In this document: positions 11,701 to 23,350 of the stretch, one piece after another | How the letters are laid out: every line of letters begins with the position of its first letter | How positions within the stretch are numbered: position 1 is the stretch's first letter | From: Platycnemis pennipes | Taxonomy: Eukaryota > Arthropoda > Insecta > Odonata > Platycnemididae | Assembly (NCBI GenBank): GCA_933228895.1 | Contig: OW121848.1 | Span: 101,451,470-101,515,469 of the forward strand | Reading direction: 5' to 3' | DNA: 64,000 bases | Notes under the pieces: generated by a model | The model's database searches: none | Told to the model about the DNA's origin: nothing | What the model saw: only the letters and a program-made list of their open reading frames with translations | Program-made: the position numbers and the translations under genes

Positions 11701-13980
11701 CAAGTTTCAATTTTAGTAGCTATCATAAGCGTTACACAGTCCTCTTACACGAGAAGGCATAATTTTGGTTTCAGCGTTGAAGCTGCAAACTGAATTTTCT
11801 CCGTTATCGCCCTCGAAATGTTCCTGAACTATTTAAGTCACTTTTCCAATAAGTCTTTAAAGTTTCCCGTCTCCGACTTCTTCTGAACGGATGCCATTAA
11901 TTTTGACCGTAATTACCCTCGGATATTCCGATTTCAACAATCAGTCTCTTATAATCATTATTCACGCCTCTACCGCATAATTGTTCCATCTTTACCTCGA
12001 ATTAAGGTCTTATCATTCATTTAATCTTCAAAATATCAGTTCATCAAAATCACATTGAAGGGTTCTTCCAATTTAAACCCTATTTAATAGAGTTTTACTC
12101 CTCCTCATTGATGAAGTTTCATTTGAAATTTATAATTATTTAGTACAAAACGTTTTTGATATCAGTATAACTCTAGAACATAACTAACAACAATAAAAAT
12201 CAATATAATCCAAGATAAAAGATGGAAGATAAACATTAATAACTTTACTTTCTCAGCAATCGCGGACAAATGAATAAGATTACGAAAGTATTTCTAGTTT
12301 TCTATTTGAATTCAAACGATATTTTTCATTTCATGGCCTTAAAACTTAATAGGTATAGGCTCTCAGGAGAATTATAACATATACATCAGTTGGATTTAAT
12401 TCTTATATCATGGAACAAAGAATATTCTTCTACATGTCATAGATGTGGCATAGAATATATCAATACCAATTGACTAAATGGTGGAGTGAAATTTCACATC
12501 GCATATCTCATTACTTACTGGTATCTACGTATTCTTTATATAAATATAACTGCAAGACATACACATGGACGAGAAAAATTATTCACGCGCTCAAAATGTT
12601 GTCATGTACATCTTGGCATTTATACACTGAGCGCCATATAGGCTTCCTACAAAATAATAAATCAAATCCATTGAGCATATCCTAATTAAGTCCCCACAAT
12701 TTATGCATCCTATTTATGTACCTATCCTCCAATTAAAATTCTTAATAATATGAAAGCCGAATTTGATAGAAGTTGTTCAAAAATTTGACTAACGCCAAGG
12801 TACCACTGAAAATTTAAAAATTAGCGATTTCCTTGCGGTTTCCAGATTTCATTTAGCATGAGGGCTAGCTAAACACGATATAGGTAATCTACAAACTGTC
12901 ACTAGCACCACTATGACCTCCAATTCCGGCAAGGTAAACGCCTGCGCGGTAAGCCACTTGCAATACATTCATGACACAATTCTGCCTGTATATCAGGATA
13001 CATTGGCCTTGTGATCGACACGTCGCATGATAGCCTTGAGGCAACATTCAATCCTTTCAATAGCAACACATAGATTTCGATTGACTTAGCACACACCTTC
13101 GTGAGTTTTACCTAAATCGACACAGTAATTTTCATATTAAATATGCCTATCTAATATCACGACATAAACAATGAATACATAGGTTGTGCATACATGCGGA
13201 TTATGAGATACACGAATGCAAATTACAATTATGTTGGATAAAACACGAATAATGAATAAATAAGTTTTACTCCTGGTATAGCGAACATACACCCGTTACT
13301 AATAAAACTTTGAGAAATAATTCAAAAGATTTAAATAATGTTTGAAATATGAAAATGGTAATTTTTTTCGAAAACAAAGTTTCATTCAAAGTCATCAACA
13401 TATAAAAGAGAAAAAAATTACGGATACATTAATTTTTCGATCATTTCATCGACAAGTGGATTCAAAATAATCCAATTCGTCTTCAATTGAGGGAGGCTAA
13501 AACAAGCTTAAATTTGAAGGGAAGTTATTTTTTGATCCGGTATTTTGATCATTTGATTGGAAATACCTATCAAATTCACCTGCTTCATTCACAAAAGTCG
13601 GAAAAATTCTACTTTCCAATCTAGATAAGAACATAAAATAAGATACATAAAATTATTATATATTTTCAGTAAATATCATGCTTCTTATATGAATTTCACC
13701 AAATATCCTACCAATATGCATTCGGAGAGGAGTACCGAAAAAAATAAATTTATTTCACACGACAACCTCTTTTCAAAAGTCTGTCCCGAAAGCATTGCAT
13801 AGGTCTCTGGATCGCTCTAACGGTAGAAAAGTAAAAATGTGAGCGAGAAAGAAATAAAGAGAGAAGAGACATGACCAGTGTATCGCACGTAAACCGCTGA
13901 ACTAAGTGGACAGATTTATTCTCCGGAGCGCAATATAGCGAACGTACTTTTGAAATCATCGCATTATCTTCAATCCCACC
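11701..13980. other. AT-rich non-coding stretch
   Basis: Nothing recognisable. A short minus-strand frame at 12911-13096 sits in slightly GC-richer sequence, but has no motif I know. Confidence 0.5.
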
Positions 13981-14890
13981 ACAACCACTTCCCCGCCACC
14001 TCTTCCGCTCTTTCTGCCTCTCCATTTGGGCCCCTTGTCCTCATGCCCTCCAACTCTCCCCTTCGCAAAACCCCAACCTCCAGTCCGGAGGTTAAAGAGA
14101 AGAGATAGGAATGGCCCTGTATCCATATATGCCTCTATCCGTTCCGTTTTTATCTCTGCTAGGTCTCCGCTTCCACAGACACTGGGGACGCATATTTCCC
14201 GACCCTCCTCGCTCCTCCACCATTCCCAAACTCACACGCTCACATGCTATCACAGAGAGACCATCCAGAAAACGCCCACTTCTGCACTGCCCGCCCAAGC
14301 TAAATGATTCACACCTGCGTTGGAAAAACGTTGGGGTCGCAAGAATCAGTATGGCATTGGGTTCGCCATCTCTTTTCTCTTTCTCTCTTTCTCAATTCCA
14401 TCCTTCCTCTCTCACCTCTACCTTCAACTCTCTTCCTCATTCCATTCCACCCCGCCCTTCTCTTTCCCTTTATCACGCCCTCCCTAGTTTTCTTGTCTTG
14501 GATTCGAAAGGCATCTGTATTTTTCGAATGTGCATCGCGTATGCTTCCATAACTGACTGAAAGGAAGCGCTGACTGAGAGGGTGCGTTAGAAGACAAGTA
14601 AAATGGTATTGGATGGATGTCACAGGTCCCAACATAAGAAGGAGGGAAACAAAATAAAAGACCATGGGAGTAAGAACGGATAAAGTGTTGTGACGAAAAC
14701 GACCGACGAGGAGGATAATGAAGTGGAGGAGAGGAAGGTTGAGAGGGAGGAGAGCGGAAAGGGAGTGAAAGGTTTGTTTTTGAGATATGAAGGTCAACAA
14801 GAACCGCAAAATGGAGGTTTTGTGTCCTGGCCCACGTTTTCACAGCGCTTTACGAAGGGGCATCAGAGAGATGAAGCGAGAAAGTGAGCA
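13981..14890. other. Pyrimidine-to-purine strand switch
   Basis: The plus strand is pyrimidine-rich to about 14560, then purine-rich from about 14570 to 14890. Open frames on both strands (14111-14560 plus, 14309-14809 minus, 14484-14843 minus) follow the skew and are low complexity. No gene is supported. Confidence 0.5.
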
Positions 14891-16900
14891 ATTGTGATTC
14901 ACATCGGGCGTTGAAACGAAGAAACGAGCAACTATGAGAGGTTAACTATTAGCCAAAAGAGTGATGAAAGAACATAAACGCTCAAAACATGATACGGATT
15001 TAAACTAAAGGCATTGGCACAAATGAACTATTAGAAATAATGATGCCTCAGGTAGCACCACACCGGAAAAAATTCGAAAAATCATTCTGATAACTCCGGG
15101 AATGGATAGATTTCATGCAATCTCAATCAACAGTTATTTATAAGATAATATAGCAGAGGAAGTTGGTTTTATGTACTTTTTTGTTCAGTGAAAAATTAAG
15201 TCATTTTAGCATTGCTAAAATTTGCATGACGTCTTACACGATATCATTGTCAATAATAAGAACTAATTTTCATAGTTTATAACATAACGAAAAACTACAA
15301 AAACCATTGTCTATTGAAATGCTTCAATAAGTACACCTTTGTTTTAACCTTTATTTTATAAAGAGCATACTAGTGTATATGTGAAGAATTTCACGACATT
15401 GTGTGAAGTAAAAAACAATAAAGGTCGTAAAACTTTAAGGATTTATTGCATGCTTGACGATTAATGAGGTAGATGATCCAAATGGTCCGCATAGAACGAA
15501 TCTCTTTAGAATTGCAATGCTCCGAAATCACAGTCAGTCATAACATTGATACAAGCGGAAATGATAAAAGCCCTAAAAAGAGAGAATACATTTCCTATTT
15601 CGAAATAAATAGGATATGTATTTTTTGCGGCCATTTCCCTAAATTTAAACAACATGAAGGAAATAATTTGAAATGAAACTCCAGCCACTTTAGCCACCAG
15701 AAAAAACAATCGTGTTTCATTCCCTGGTAAAGGAAGTTCGTTCAAAAGGGATAAATAGAAATACGTGAGGTAAAACAAACTTAATTCATGCCTGCCATTG
15801 TAGTAATTCGCAAGGTGGGTTTTAAAAGGTTAAGCAAATGTGTTTCTCTACAGATGTATTCATTCGAAAAGACATGGGTTCTTTGTGCCCAAAACCGTCT
15901 CTTAGTCGTTTGAAAATATTCTGATGAGTATGCATTTAAAAAATCAAGTTAGTTGTAACATATTTTTGCAATCTAAACAAGAGATAAAATTTGATAGGCA
16001 ATGAGTATAATTACAGTACCAAATCTAAGAGCAATGATCAGTCCTAATTTCAATCCGCTACCACATAAAGCTCATGTTTGGCAATTTAAAACCCTTAAAT
16101 ACATTCCTTCTTCAAATTTGTTCCTAAGATTCTCATTCCGCTCTAGGGTTTAGAGTCACGATCCTATTATATGAAAAATATCCGGGAATATATTTTTTTT
16201 CAAATATCATTCCACAGTTGTCCTCCTCTCGTTATATGCATTTGTTAACCCGCACATCGCCATGACGATCATATGCCAACACATGAAGACACAAAATGAA
16301 TTCAACAAATTCACGAGGGAGCCATCCATCCCAATTTTCCCTTCACACCCGGGGACAGATAAACTTTCCATCTCTGGTGAGAACAACATTCCAGACGCTA
16401 AGTTGACTTCACAGGAAGCCCCAGGAAATTACATCCACGATCAAATACGACCTACCGCGCACAATGCGGCGCGTCCTCTGCCCCCGGGCAGCTTACTCTA
16501 ACGAGCTCACGTAGGGATAGATATTTGCACTTTGGAAAGGTACATGAAGTCTTATATATACGCATTCCGTTCGTGTTCGTCACATTCTGTCTCGGATATC
16601 TGTCTTTACAACCCCTCAGGGCAAGAATAAGCGTTCCATTCCACCTAGCCATGTTCCTTAGCGTCAAGCCTCGTTTATATTGCCCCAGGGATTGTTTGTT
16701 TCCTCTTTCATTTCACAACTACTTCAGCATTGCCATAATTTTCCACCTCTCCTTCATTCTTAATACGTGATTTCCTCACATAATCTTCCTCAATCTCCAC
16801 CACGGAGTTCATTGTCAATTTTTGCAATACTCTTCAGAACTATTTCTCAATGAAGCTGGGGAGATGAGGAAGAAGAGAACAATATAGAACACGGAAAGGT
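14891..16900. other. AT-rich non-coding stretch
   Basis: I see nothing identifiable. There is a small GC-richer patch near 16440-16520. Confidence 0.5.
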
Positions 16901-17390
16901 AGTGGGAGAATTGCATACGTATTTCTCCACATATTTCAACTCCACACCCTTACTACCCTCTTACTACTTCCCACACGGACACGTAGCTCATGCATACACT
17001 TCTTTCATGTCAGCCCTTTTGCCCTTTCTTCCTTTCTCTCCTTCCACTCGCTTTTCTTTCATCCTTCCGCTACTCCAATATCCCTTTTCCACTCTACCCC
17101 CCTTCCCAAAGCTGCTTCCGTGGTTCTACATAACTCAAACTCTCGCTCCTACCGAGCTTCCCCATCCACCCGTGTCTCAATCCATTATGCAAGGAAGCAT
17201 TCCTAAGCTACTATTCCCCCGCTACTCGTTCACCTATTCCACACATTACTTTTTTCGCCAATTTTCGTCTTTTCTCCTTCCATCTCCAGCGTATTCCCGT
17301 CTCATGCAGTTTTTTCTCCTCCCTTCTGCTTTCTTCCTTCTCCTCCACTATGCTTTTTGCTCTTCTTGGCCTCGAAATGAATCATGAATA
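16901..17390. other. Polypyrimidine-rich block
   Basis: C/T-rich plus strand with a 161-codon frame (16902-17387) of Ser, Phe, Leu and Pro. I attribute the frame to the absence of purines. Confidence 0.45.
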
Positions 17391-17520
17391 TCCGTAGTGC
17401 TACTTACACCCGGCGAGGAACGAAATTTCAATCATTCAGAATATGAATGATTTATGTCATGACCGTGGGGATAATAATTTAAAAGTACAGCCAAAGGGAA
17501 ATAGTGAGAGAACAAAACTA

Positions 17521-17739
17521 TTGTTGTTGTTATTAGCCTACTCCTAACGAAAGGCACCAAGGGGGCCACAGTTTAACGTCCCATCTGACGGACGAAGTAC
17601 TATACTAGAAGTGCTTTCCACAAGGCATTCAAGTAGGGACTAGTACACCAATGAAAAATCCGACTTGGCCGGGATTCACACCCGGTCCCACGGGATGGGA
17701 TGTCAGCACTCTTTCAACTTCACCAACCCGATCCCCGAG
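17521..17739 (-). repeat. tRNA-derived SINE, minus strand
   Basis: On the minus strand a B-box-like motif GGTGTGAATCC (plus 17672-17682) lies upstream of a 3' domain at 17561-17593 containing GGACGTTAAACTGTGG. The element ends in a short (AAC)n tail, seen as TTG repeats at 17521-17529. The 3' domain matches the SINE remnant at 52.4 kb at 26 of 33 positions, so the two belong to related families. The A box is poor and I could not fix a target-site duplication. SINEs encode no protein and are transcribed by Pol III from the tRNA-like head. Confidence 0.7.
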
Positions 17740-17901
17740 AGCATAAAAATGGGACCCCATTATCGTGAAGATAATGAATAACATCTACAAGGGAAGAAGC
17801 TTATTGGGATAACGATAAGAGAAATGAAAAAAACATGTGCAACAGTTGTAAATCATTAGCTAAAGACCCACCAAGTTCATGAAATGATTGAAAATAAAGC
17901 A

Positions 17902-18058
17902 TAACTTTTTAGCTCCACATAAATCTACTAAAACACGACCCGGGTTTCGACGTCCAACGTCATCATTAGGAGATCAGGTCAGCTAATCGCTTAATGATGA
18001 AGTTGGACGTCGAAACACGGGTCGTGTTTTAATAAATTTATATGGAGCTACAAAGTTA
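17902..18058. repeat. Fold-back element with 67-bp arms
   Basis: Arms 17902-17968 and 17992-18058 are inverted copies, identical at about 61 of 67 positions, around a 23-bp spacer. Read inward to outward, each arm begins TAATGATGA and runs through CGTCGAAAC. In the left arm (minus strand) the segment GACGTTGGACGTC can form a 4-bp stem directly before GAAA, as in stem II of a hammerhead ribozyme. The preceding core reads CTAATGA instead of CUGANGA, so an active ribozyme is unlikely. In the right arm the first stem strand is GAAG, which breaks the stem. It may be a head-to-head remnant of a Penelope-like or other ribozyme-bearing retroelement, or an unrelated MITE. Confidence 0.65.
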
Positions 18059-20090
18059 AGTTTTCTTTTCAGTCATGAATAGGTTCCATAAAGTTACACC
18101 TGGAACCACCAGTTCCACCACGTGAGACTGAGGAAATTAAGAGGCTTATGTAAAATAAAGATTATTACGGTAGTATTCTTCGAGTAAATTTTAAATAATG
18201 TAAATATACCCACGAGCTTGCTTAAAATGAATGTCTTGATTCAAATAACTTTGTGTCACACAATGTGATATAAAACATGGATTAGTTAAGGCTGGTATCC
18301 ATCATCACGTAAAATAAGCACCATATTTTTCCTTGTTTCGTATTTTAATACGCAGTGAGCGCTTCCAAATGCTTAGGTATCTTATGGAAAGAGGATAATG
18401 TAAATTTACCGAGATTCTACCATTCAGATTAAGGTCATTTCATCTCCGTTCGCTCACATCACACACAGCACGGATATCTGTAATTTGTTGAAAAAGTAAC
18501 TGTCTATTCCACATGTTTAATTGTTTAATTCAGGGAAAGAAAGAAAATAGCTGAATGAGTGAGTGAGCTCGGAATACGGGAATCTCCACTTGAAAGGAAG
18601 GAGAGTGTAAGACACTCTCGATCAGGTTGAGAAAACTCGACAAAATGAGAATTTAGGCATTAACCTACAGAGATTTACAAGATGAAGAAAGTGTTCTTTT
18701 TCCTCATACTGATTTGAATGAGCGGGATTAACTGAATGTGATGAGATCGCGTATGTTTAGACAAAACTTTCCATCCGATCGCAGCATATTATAATTCCGA
18801 AGCTTATGGCGAGGGTGTATAGAATTTGGGTGGATTGCACACGAAATTCTGGATGAGGTTGGATTTGTCCTTCTATTTCCAATAAAATGGAGCATTAGTG
18901 TGGAATATGTAATTACAGCAGCGGGTCGCAATCAGGAATACGCGTACTCCAAGGGGTTAGGGCACTCATCTACAGATTTCTCGTCCAACATCAATAAATC
19001 TATAAGTCCACATTAATTTTTTTCAATTTGGCTATCCACTATTTCATGCTATTTGCTGAAAATATCCAACACACCTATTCTGTATTTTTCAATAAAAAGC
19101 ATTTTTAGTTATATTTGGACCCCAAGGAGCGTAAGATTACTTCCATAAACCTCCATGATGAACGCCTTATCTTTCTGTATGTCCTTCTTTGCTACAGTGA
19201 AAAGGTAGCTTTTTCATTGCACTCCCCACTCTATCCTCCCGTTCTAAATCTACTTCGAAGTTTTAAAATGATGCAGAGAATCCGAAGACCCACGGTTACC
19301 ACCGATCTACCCAATATTGAGGAAAAAATGGTATTTATTCCTTTTATTTCTCATCTTTGGTATTTTCCCTTTTACCTGCCGCAATATTTATAACTTAGGA
19401 AAATATGTGATTCCCTTTTTGAATCGCCAAATTACGCCAGAGAATTATTCACCTGCATTCTTCTAATTCTTTCTTGTTTCTTATTTTTTCTTCATTGAAA
19501 TTTTTGTGAATTATCCGTATTATGAAAGAAATAAGGATATATCATGTGATAAGAGCCTAAAAGTATATTGAAATAAAATTATAAGTATAAAAATAGACTT
19601 AGGAAGGAATAAAAATCAATGTCATTAATGATAAGATGATTCCACGAGTCAGTGAGTGTGCGTTCCGAAAATTCTTAGTCAAAAAAGAACTTATCTCATT
19701 AAATAGCTCAACTATCAAAGAATAAAGTTTTTTTCTGGCTCATTCATATTTCTGCAAATATTTTTATCAAATAGCATTCTCGGCCACTCATATTCTCACA
19801 GAAAAAAGTGTGCACACAAATTTACCAAGAATAATAAAGAAAATAATTATAAGATGGATACAAAATGGCTATATCTAAGGGGACGCCATTATGAAATTGC
19901 GTATCGACTTCACTCAAAGTTAAGTTTTCTTGGCAAAAATTGATTCCGGCAATAACCTTCGTTCCATCTCAAGCTGACCTCGCCCATTTCTATTATTCCT
20001 GGCCAAACTTGGACCGCAAAGACACGAGGGCGTAAGTTTTATTGCACGTAACAAACACAGTTTCAAAAGGAGACTTACGTGGTCTTAAAA
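18059..20090. other. AT-rich non-coding stretch
   Basis: No gene or recognisable repeat is visible. Confidence 0.5.
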
Positions 20091-21640
20091 CGTTCAAAGG
20101 TGGACTAGGCTGCCAGAGCTCCTCTGGCTCAGCCTACTAAAGCACTTTCCGAAACATAATTTATTCCCGGATGAGCGTGCCTCCTTAACAAAGACGTTTT
20201 TGGTTGAGAGCGGGGAAAAATGGAGGAGTGAGGAGGAAGAGACCCATACGAGGACACAGCCTGCAATATTAGACAGTCTTCCGCTACGACCAAGAGCGCC
20301 AGGGAAGGATGGAGTCGAGAATTTAGCGGGAGTCATGGGAAGGGCGGAGAAAAGATCGAGCGGGGGAGACTCAGGCGACTGCGAGGAAAAAGGGACGCTA
20401 GATAATGGCGACGAATTTTCGGGGTGCGAGGAGAATGAGCACAGAGGAATAAGAGGCACTAGATGACACTATATAAGGAGTTTGTCAGTCTGGGCGACTG
20501 CATGCGAGGGAAATAACGGACAAAAGGAGAGTCAAAAGAAAGAGAGAGAGGTTATTACCGGAGACGCTCCCGCGAAAAGCGGTGAAGGTTGGGTAAGTGA
20601 AGGAGGTAAAAAGGGAGGAGGAGTTAAAGGGAGGGATTACAAGGGAGGCAAAGCAGGGCGAGATGGGAGGAAAAGGGTTGAATGGTGAGACTCGGTCGCA
20701 AAGGCAGTAAATCTCCCACAACCCACCCGTATCCTGAATCCACACACCCCTTTTCTCCCCCATCCCCACCTTCATCTCGACCACACTCGACCCCCCTCTC
20801 CCCTCTCTGAACCTCCCCCTTCAGACTCCTGGACTCATTCCATCACACATCCTCCTCCTCCACTCAACTCCGCCAGATCCCATCCCACATTCCCTCTCCC
20901 TCCCCCTATCGTGGACCTGGGGGCTGTAATAACCGACTGTTCTTGCCGTGGGCTGAATAAAATATCGGAACATCCCTCGGCATCGGGCGGGAAGGAGGGC
21001 GGTGGGGTAGAAAGGGGTGCGCGGGGGCGGGACGGCCCAGCGGAGGTGGGACGGCAGGTTACATTTTGGCGGCGCCCTGCGGGCAAGTTTGCGGGGAGGA
21101 GAAATGGGGTTTTGACCAATGAAGCCTTCCGGTGACCCCCCACTGGACCGAAACGCCAGACCACTCTTGTTCCTCCTCGTCAAATCTCTCCCCCTCCTAC
21201 CCAAGCACACTTCCACCCCACGGATTCCCTCCTCCTCCCACATGTATCCGCCCCCATCCTTTGCTCACAAACACAAATACACGCCAAGAATACACTCGGC
21301 CCTCCTTGCCCCGTACCCTTTGTAACTCTTCTCCCAGCCTTCCTTCGGATGGATTATTCTGCTTCATCTTCCCCTCCGTTTCCTTTCTCCATTATCTCTG
21401 CCCTCGTTCTCCCCATGACCTTCCGCACCCCTCCATTTCGGCCTGGGAGCGCTTAACCTCCAAGTGGGACAGCGGCACTGAAAGGGCGGAGAGCCGACTC
21501 AGAACCCGAATTTGAATTTCTTCTGTTCTTTTATTCTTTCGCTGCCCGAGGTGTTCCCATCCCTTCACCCAAGGTCTGCGGAGGGCAATAGAATGTGAGG
21601 TGTAGTTTGGTCACCCGCGAAATTTCCATCAACGACGCAT
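20091..21640. other. GC-rich island with purine-to-pyrimidine switch
   Basis: The plus strand is purine-rich from about 20200 to 20690, then pyrimidine-rich from about 20700 to 20910. A CpG-rich segment follows at about 20920-21130. A TATA-like TATATAAG lies near 20470, without a well-placed initiator. Overlapping frames on both strands (for example 20094-20459 minus and 20821-21243 minus) are low complexity, and I do not accept them as genes. Confidence 0.45.
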
Positions 21641-22290
21641 CGTAGAATAAATTGCCTAATATTTTAAGAACATAGTAGACCAGCCAGGACGGAGTGCCAG
21701 TTCCTGCGTTAGGTAAACTTCAAATAATACATAAATATATTTAGAGCTGATATCGATCCAGGAATATCTCCCGATTGATTTTTCCTTTCGAGAATCCTAC
21801 GATTGATTTCATCTTACCCCTTTATGGTGACAGTCCATAAATGCCCAGAAGTCCGTGAATATTAAAGGAGGATATTAGTAAGCTATTTGCATCTCACAAA
21901 ATCTCTTATCGCCTAGATTCAGAATAAAAAAATTCTAGGGTATGTTTTAGCTACCTGGCATGCTTCGTACGGAAGAGGGTCTCTGCCAATCTCAGAAATG
22001 ATACTCCTAGCACAAAAAAAGGCTTCTCTCGATTCTGTTCCTTAAAGTTATACCTTGGTTGGTCATACAAAGCGCATGAATAAGAGAGTAGAGATACGAT
22101 CAATCGGGTAATACACTATCTCCCTATCGTTAGGGAAAGGCCTAGGCAAAAAAAAGCCTTTTAATTTCAAGCTGCAAAAAATGTCGGTATCATGGGAATG
22201 GAAGAGTTTACTGCACCGGATCGGTCGTCTCAAAGTCCTCCGTGATAGATAAACGATCCGCTTCTTCATGATCCCGTTCATTCATCATTC
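21641..22290. other. Unremarkable non-coding stretch
   Basis: No gene or recognisable repeat is visible. Confidence 0.5.
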
Positions 22291-23350
22291 ATTCCGCTTT
22301 CTTAAAATCCCAACTTCAGCCACCTTCTCCTTTCTCTCTTCTTATGCTATCATCCTCGAAACTCCTCTTACCCTTTCTCATTCATTTTCCACACCCTTCT
22401 TTGCTCTCCCCGTTCGAGACAAAAAAAAACCCTCGGGGGGGGCCACCCTGTCCAGCCTCCCTTCTTTCCTCTCAACCTCATCTCATACCCAAGAGCCCTC
22501 CTAGTGCCCTTCCGCCAGAAAAAAGGCTGGCGCAGAAGATCCAATGGACACGCCCGTTTTTCCGACATGAAAGCAACTACTTCCACCTCATTTTTTTCCC
22601 ACCGAAACTCTTCTCTCTCCTCTCCTCCCCCCTCCCCAACCTTGCCTTTCGGGTTGGGTAAAAAGCAATTTGTGTTTCGTGTGTTGGATAAAGGATCCGG
22701 GCTTTCTCCACACGCGCGCAGTTCCTCTCTTCCTATCTCCACTCCCTTCTTCCACCCGTGTCCGCCTCAAAATGTAGGATGGGAAAGAGGTTTGAAAGAC
22801 AGGAATGAAGGAGGGTGATTGGAAGTACGAACCAAGAGCGGAAGTGAACTGAGAGGTTTAGTGAGAGTAATATATTTCGAGGCTGGGAAGTAAAACTACC
22901 GAAAACACGCAATGAGGGGGGATTTGAAGAAAAAAACGCTGATAGGAAATGGATAGGAGGGCATTTTGTGAAAAGGAAGTCACGGGGCATATAGGTGTTG
23001 CAGGTTTGTGGATAAATACTGAAATACTGGATTGTACAAGCGAGAGAGGAGGGGAAAAAGAAGGAATTGGTAGGGTAAGAGGGGTTGGAGATAGGGCTGG
23101 CGGACTCACGAGAGAGGCCAAACCAGCGGAAAAAAGGCTGACTTTTTTCGCACTTCTCCCGTATACCCTCTCCCACTCGTTCTTGCAGCGATTTGAGGTG
23201 ACGATTAGCACGTGATACTAGACCGCTTAAAAAGTAGGAATGCATGGCTTGCGGTGGCGCCGTATCTCCTCTTTAATGGTCCGTTGGGCGTTTTAGTCTC
23301 CTTAATCGCTCGAGCTCAGAGAGGGAAAATAATTCACGCCGGAAATACGT
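22291..23350. other. Pyrimidine-to-purine strand switch in a GC-richer island
   Basis: The plus strand is pyrimidine-rich to about 22760 and purine-rich from about 22780 to 23110. Frames up to 170 codons on both strands follow this composition. No gene is supported. Confidence 0.45.
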
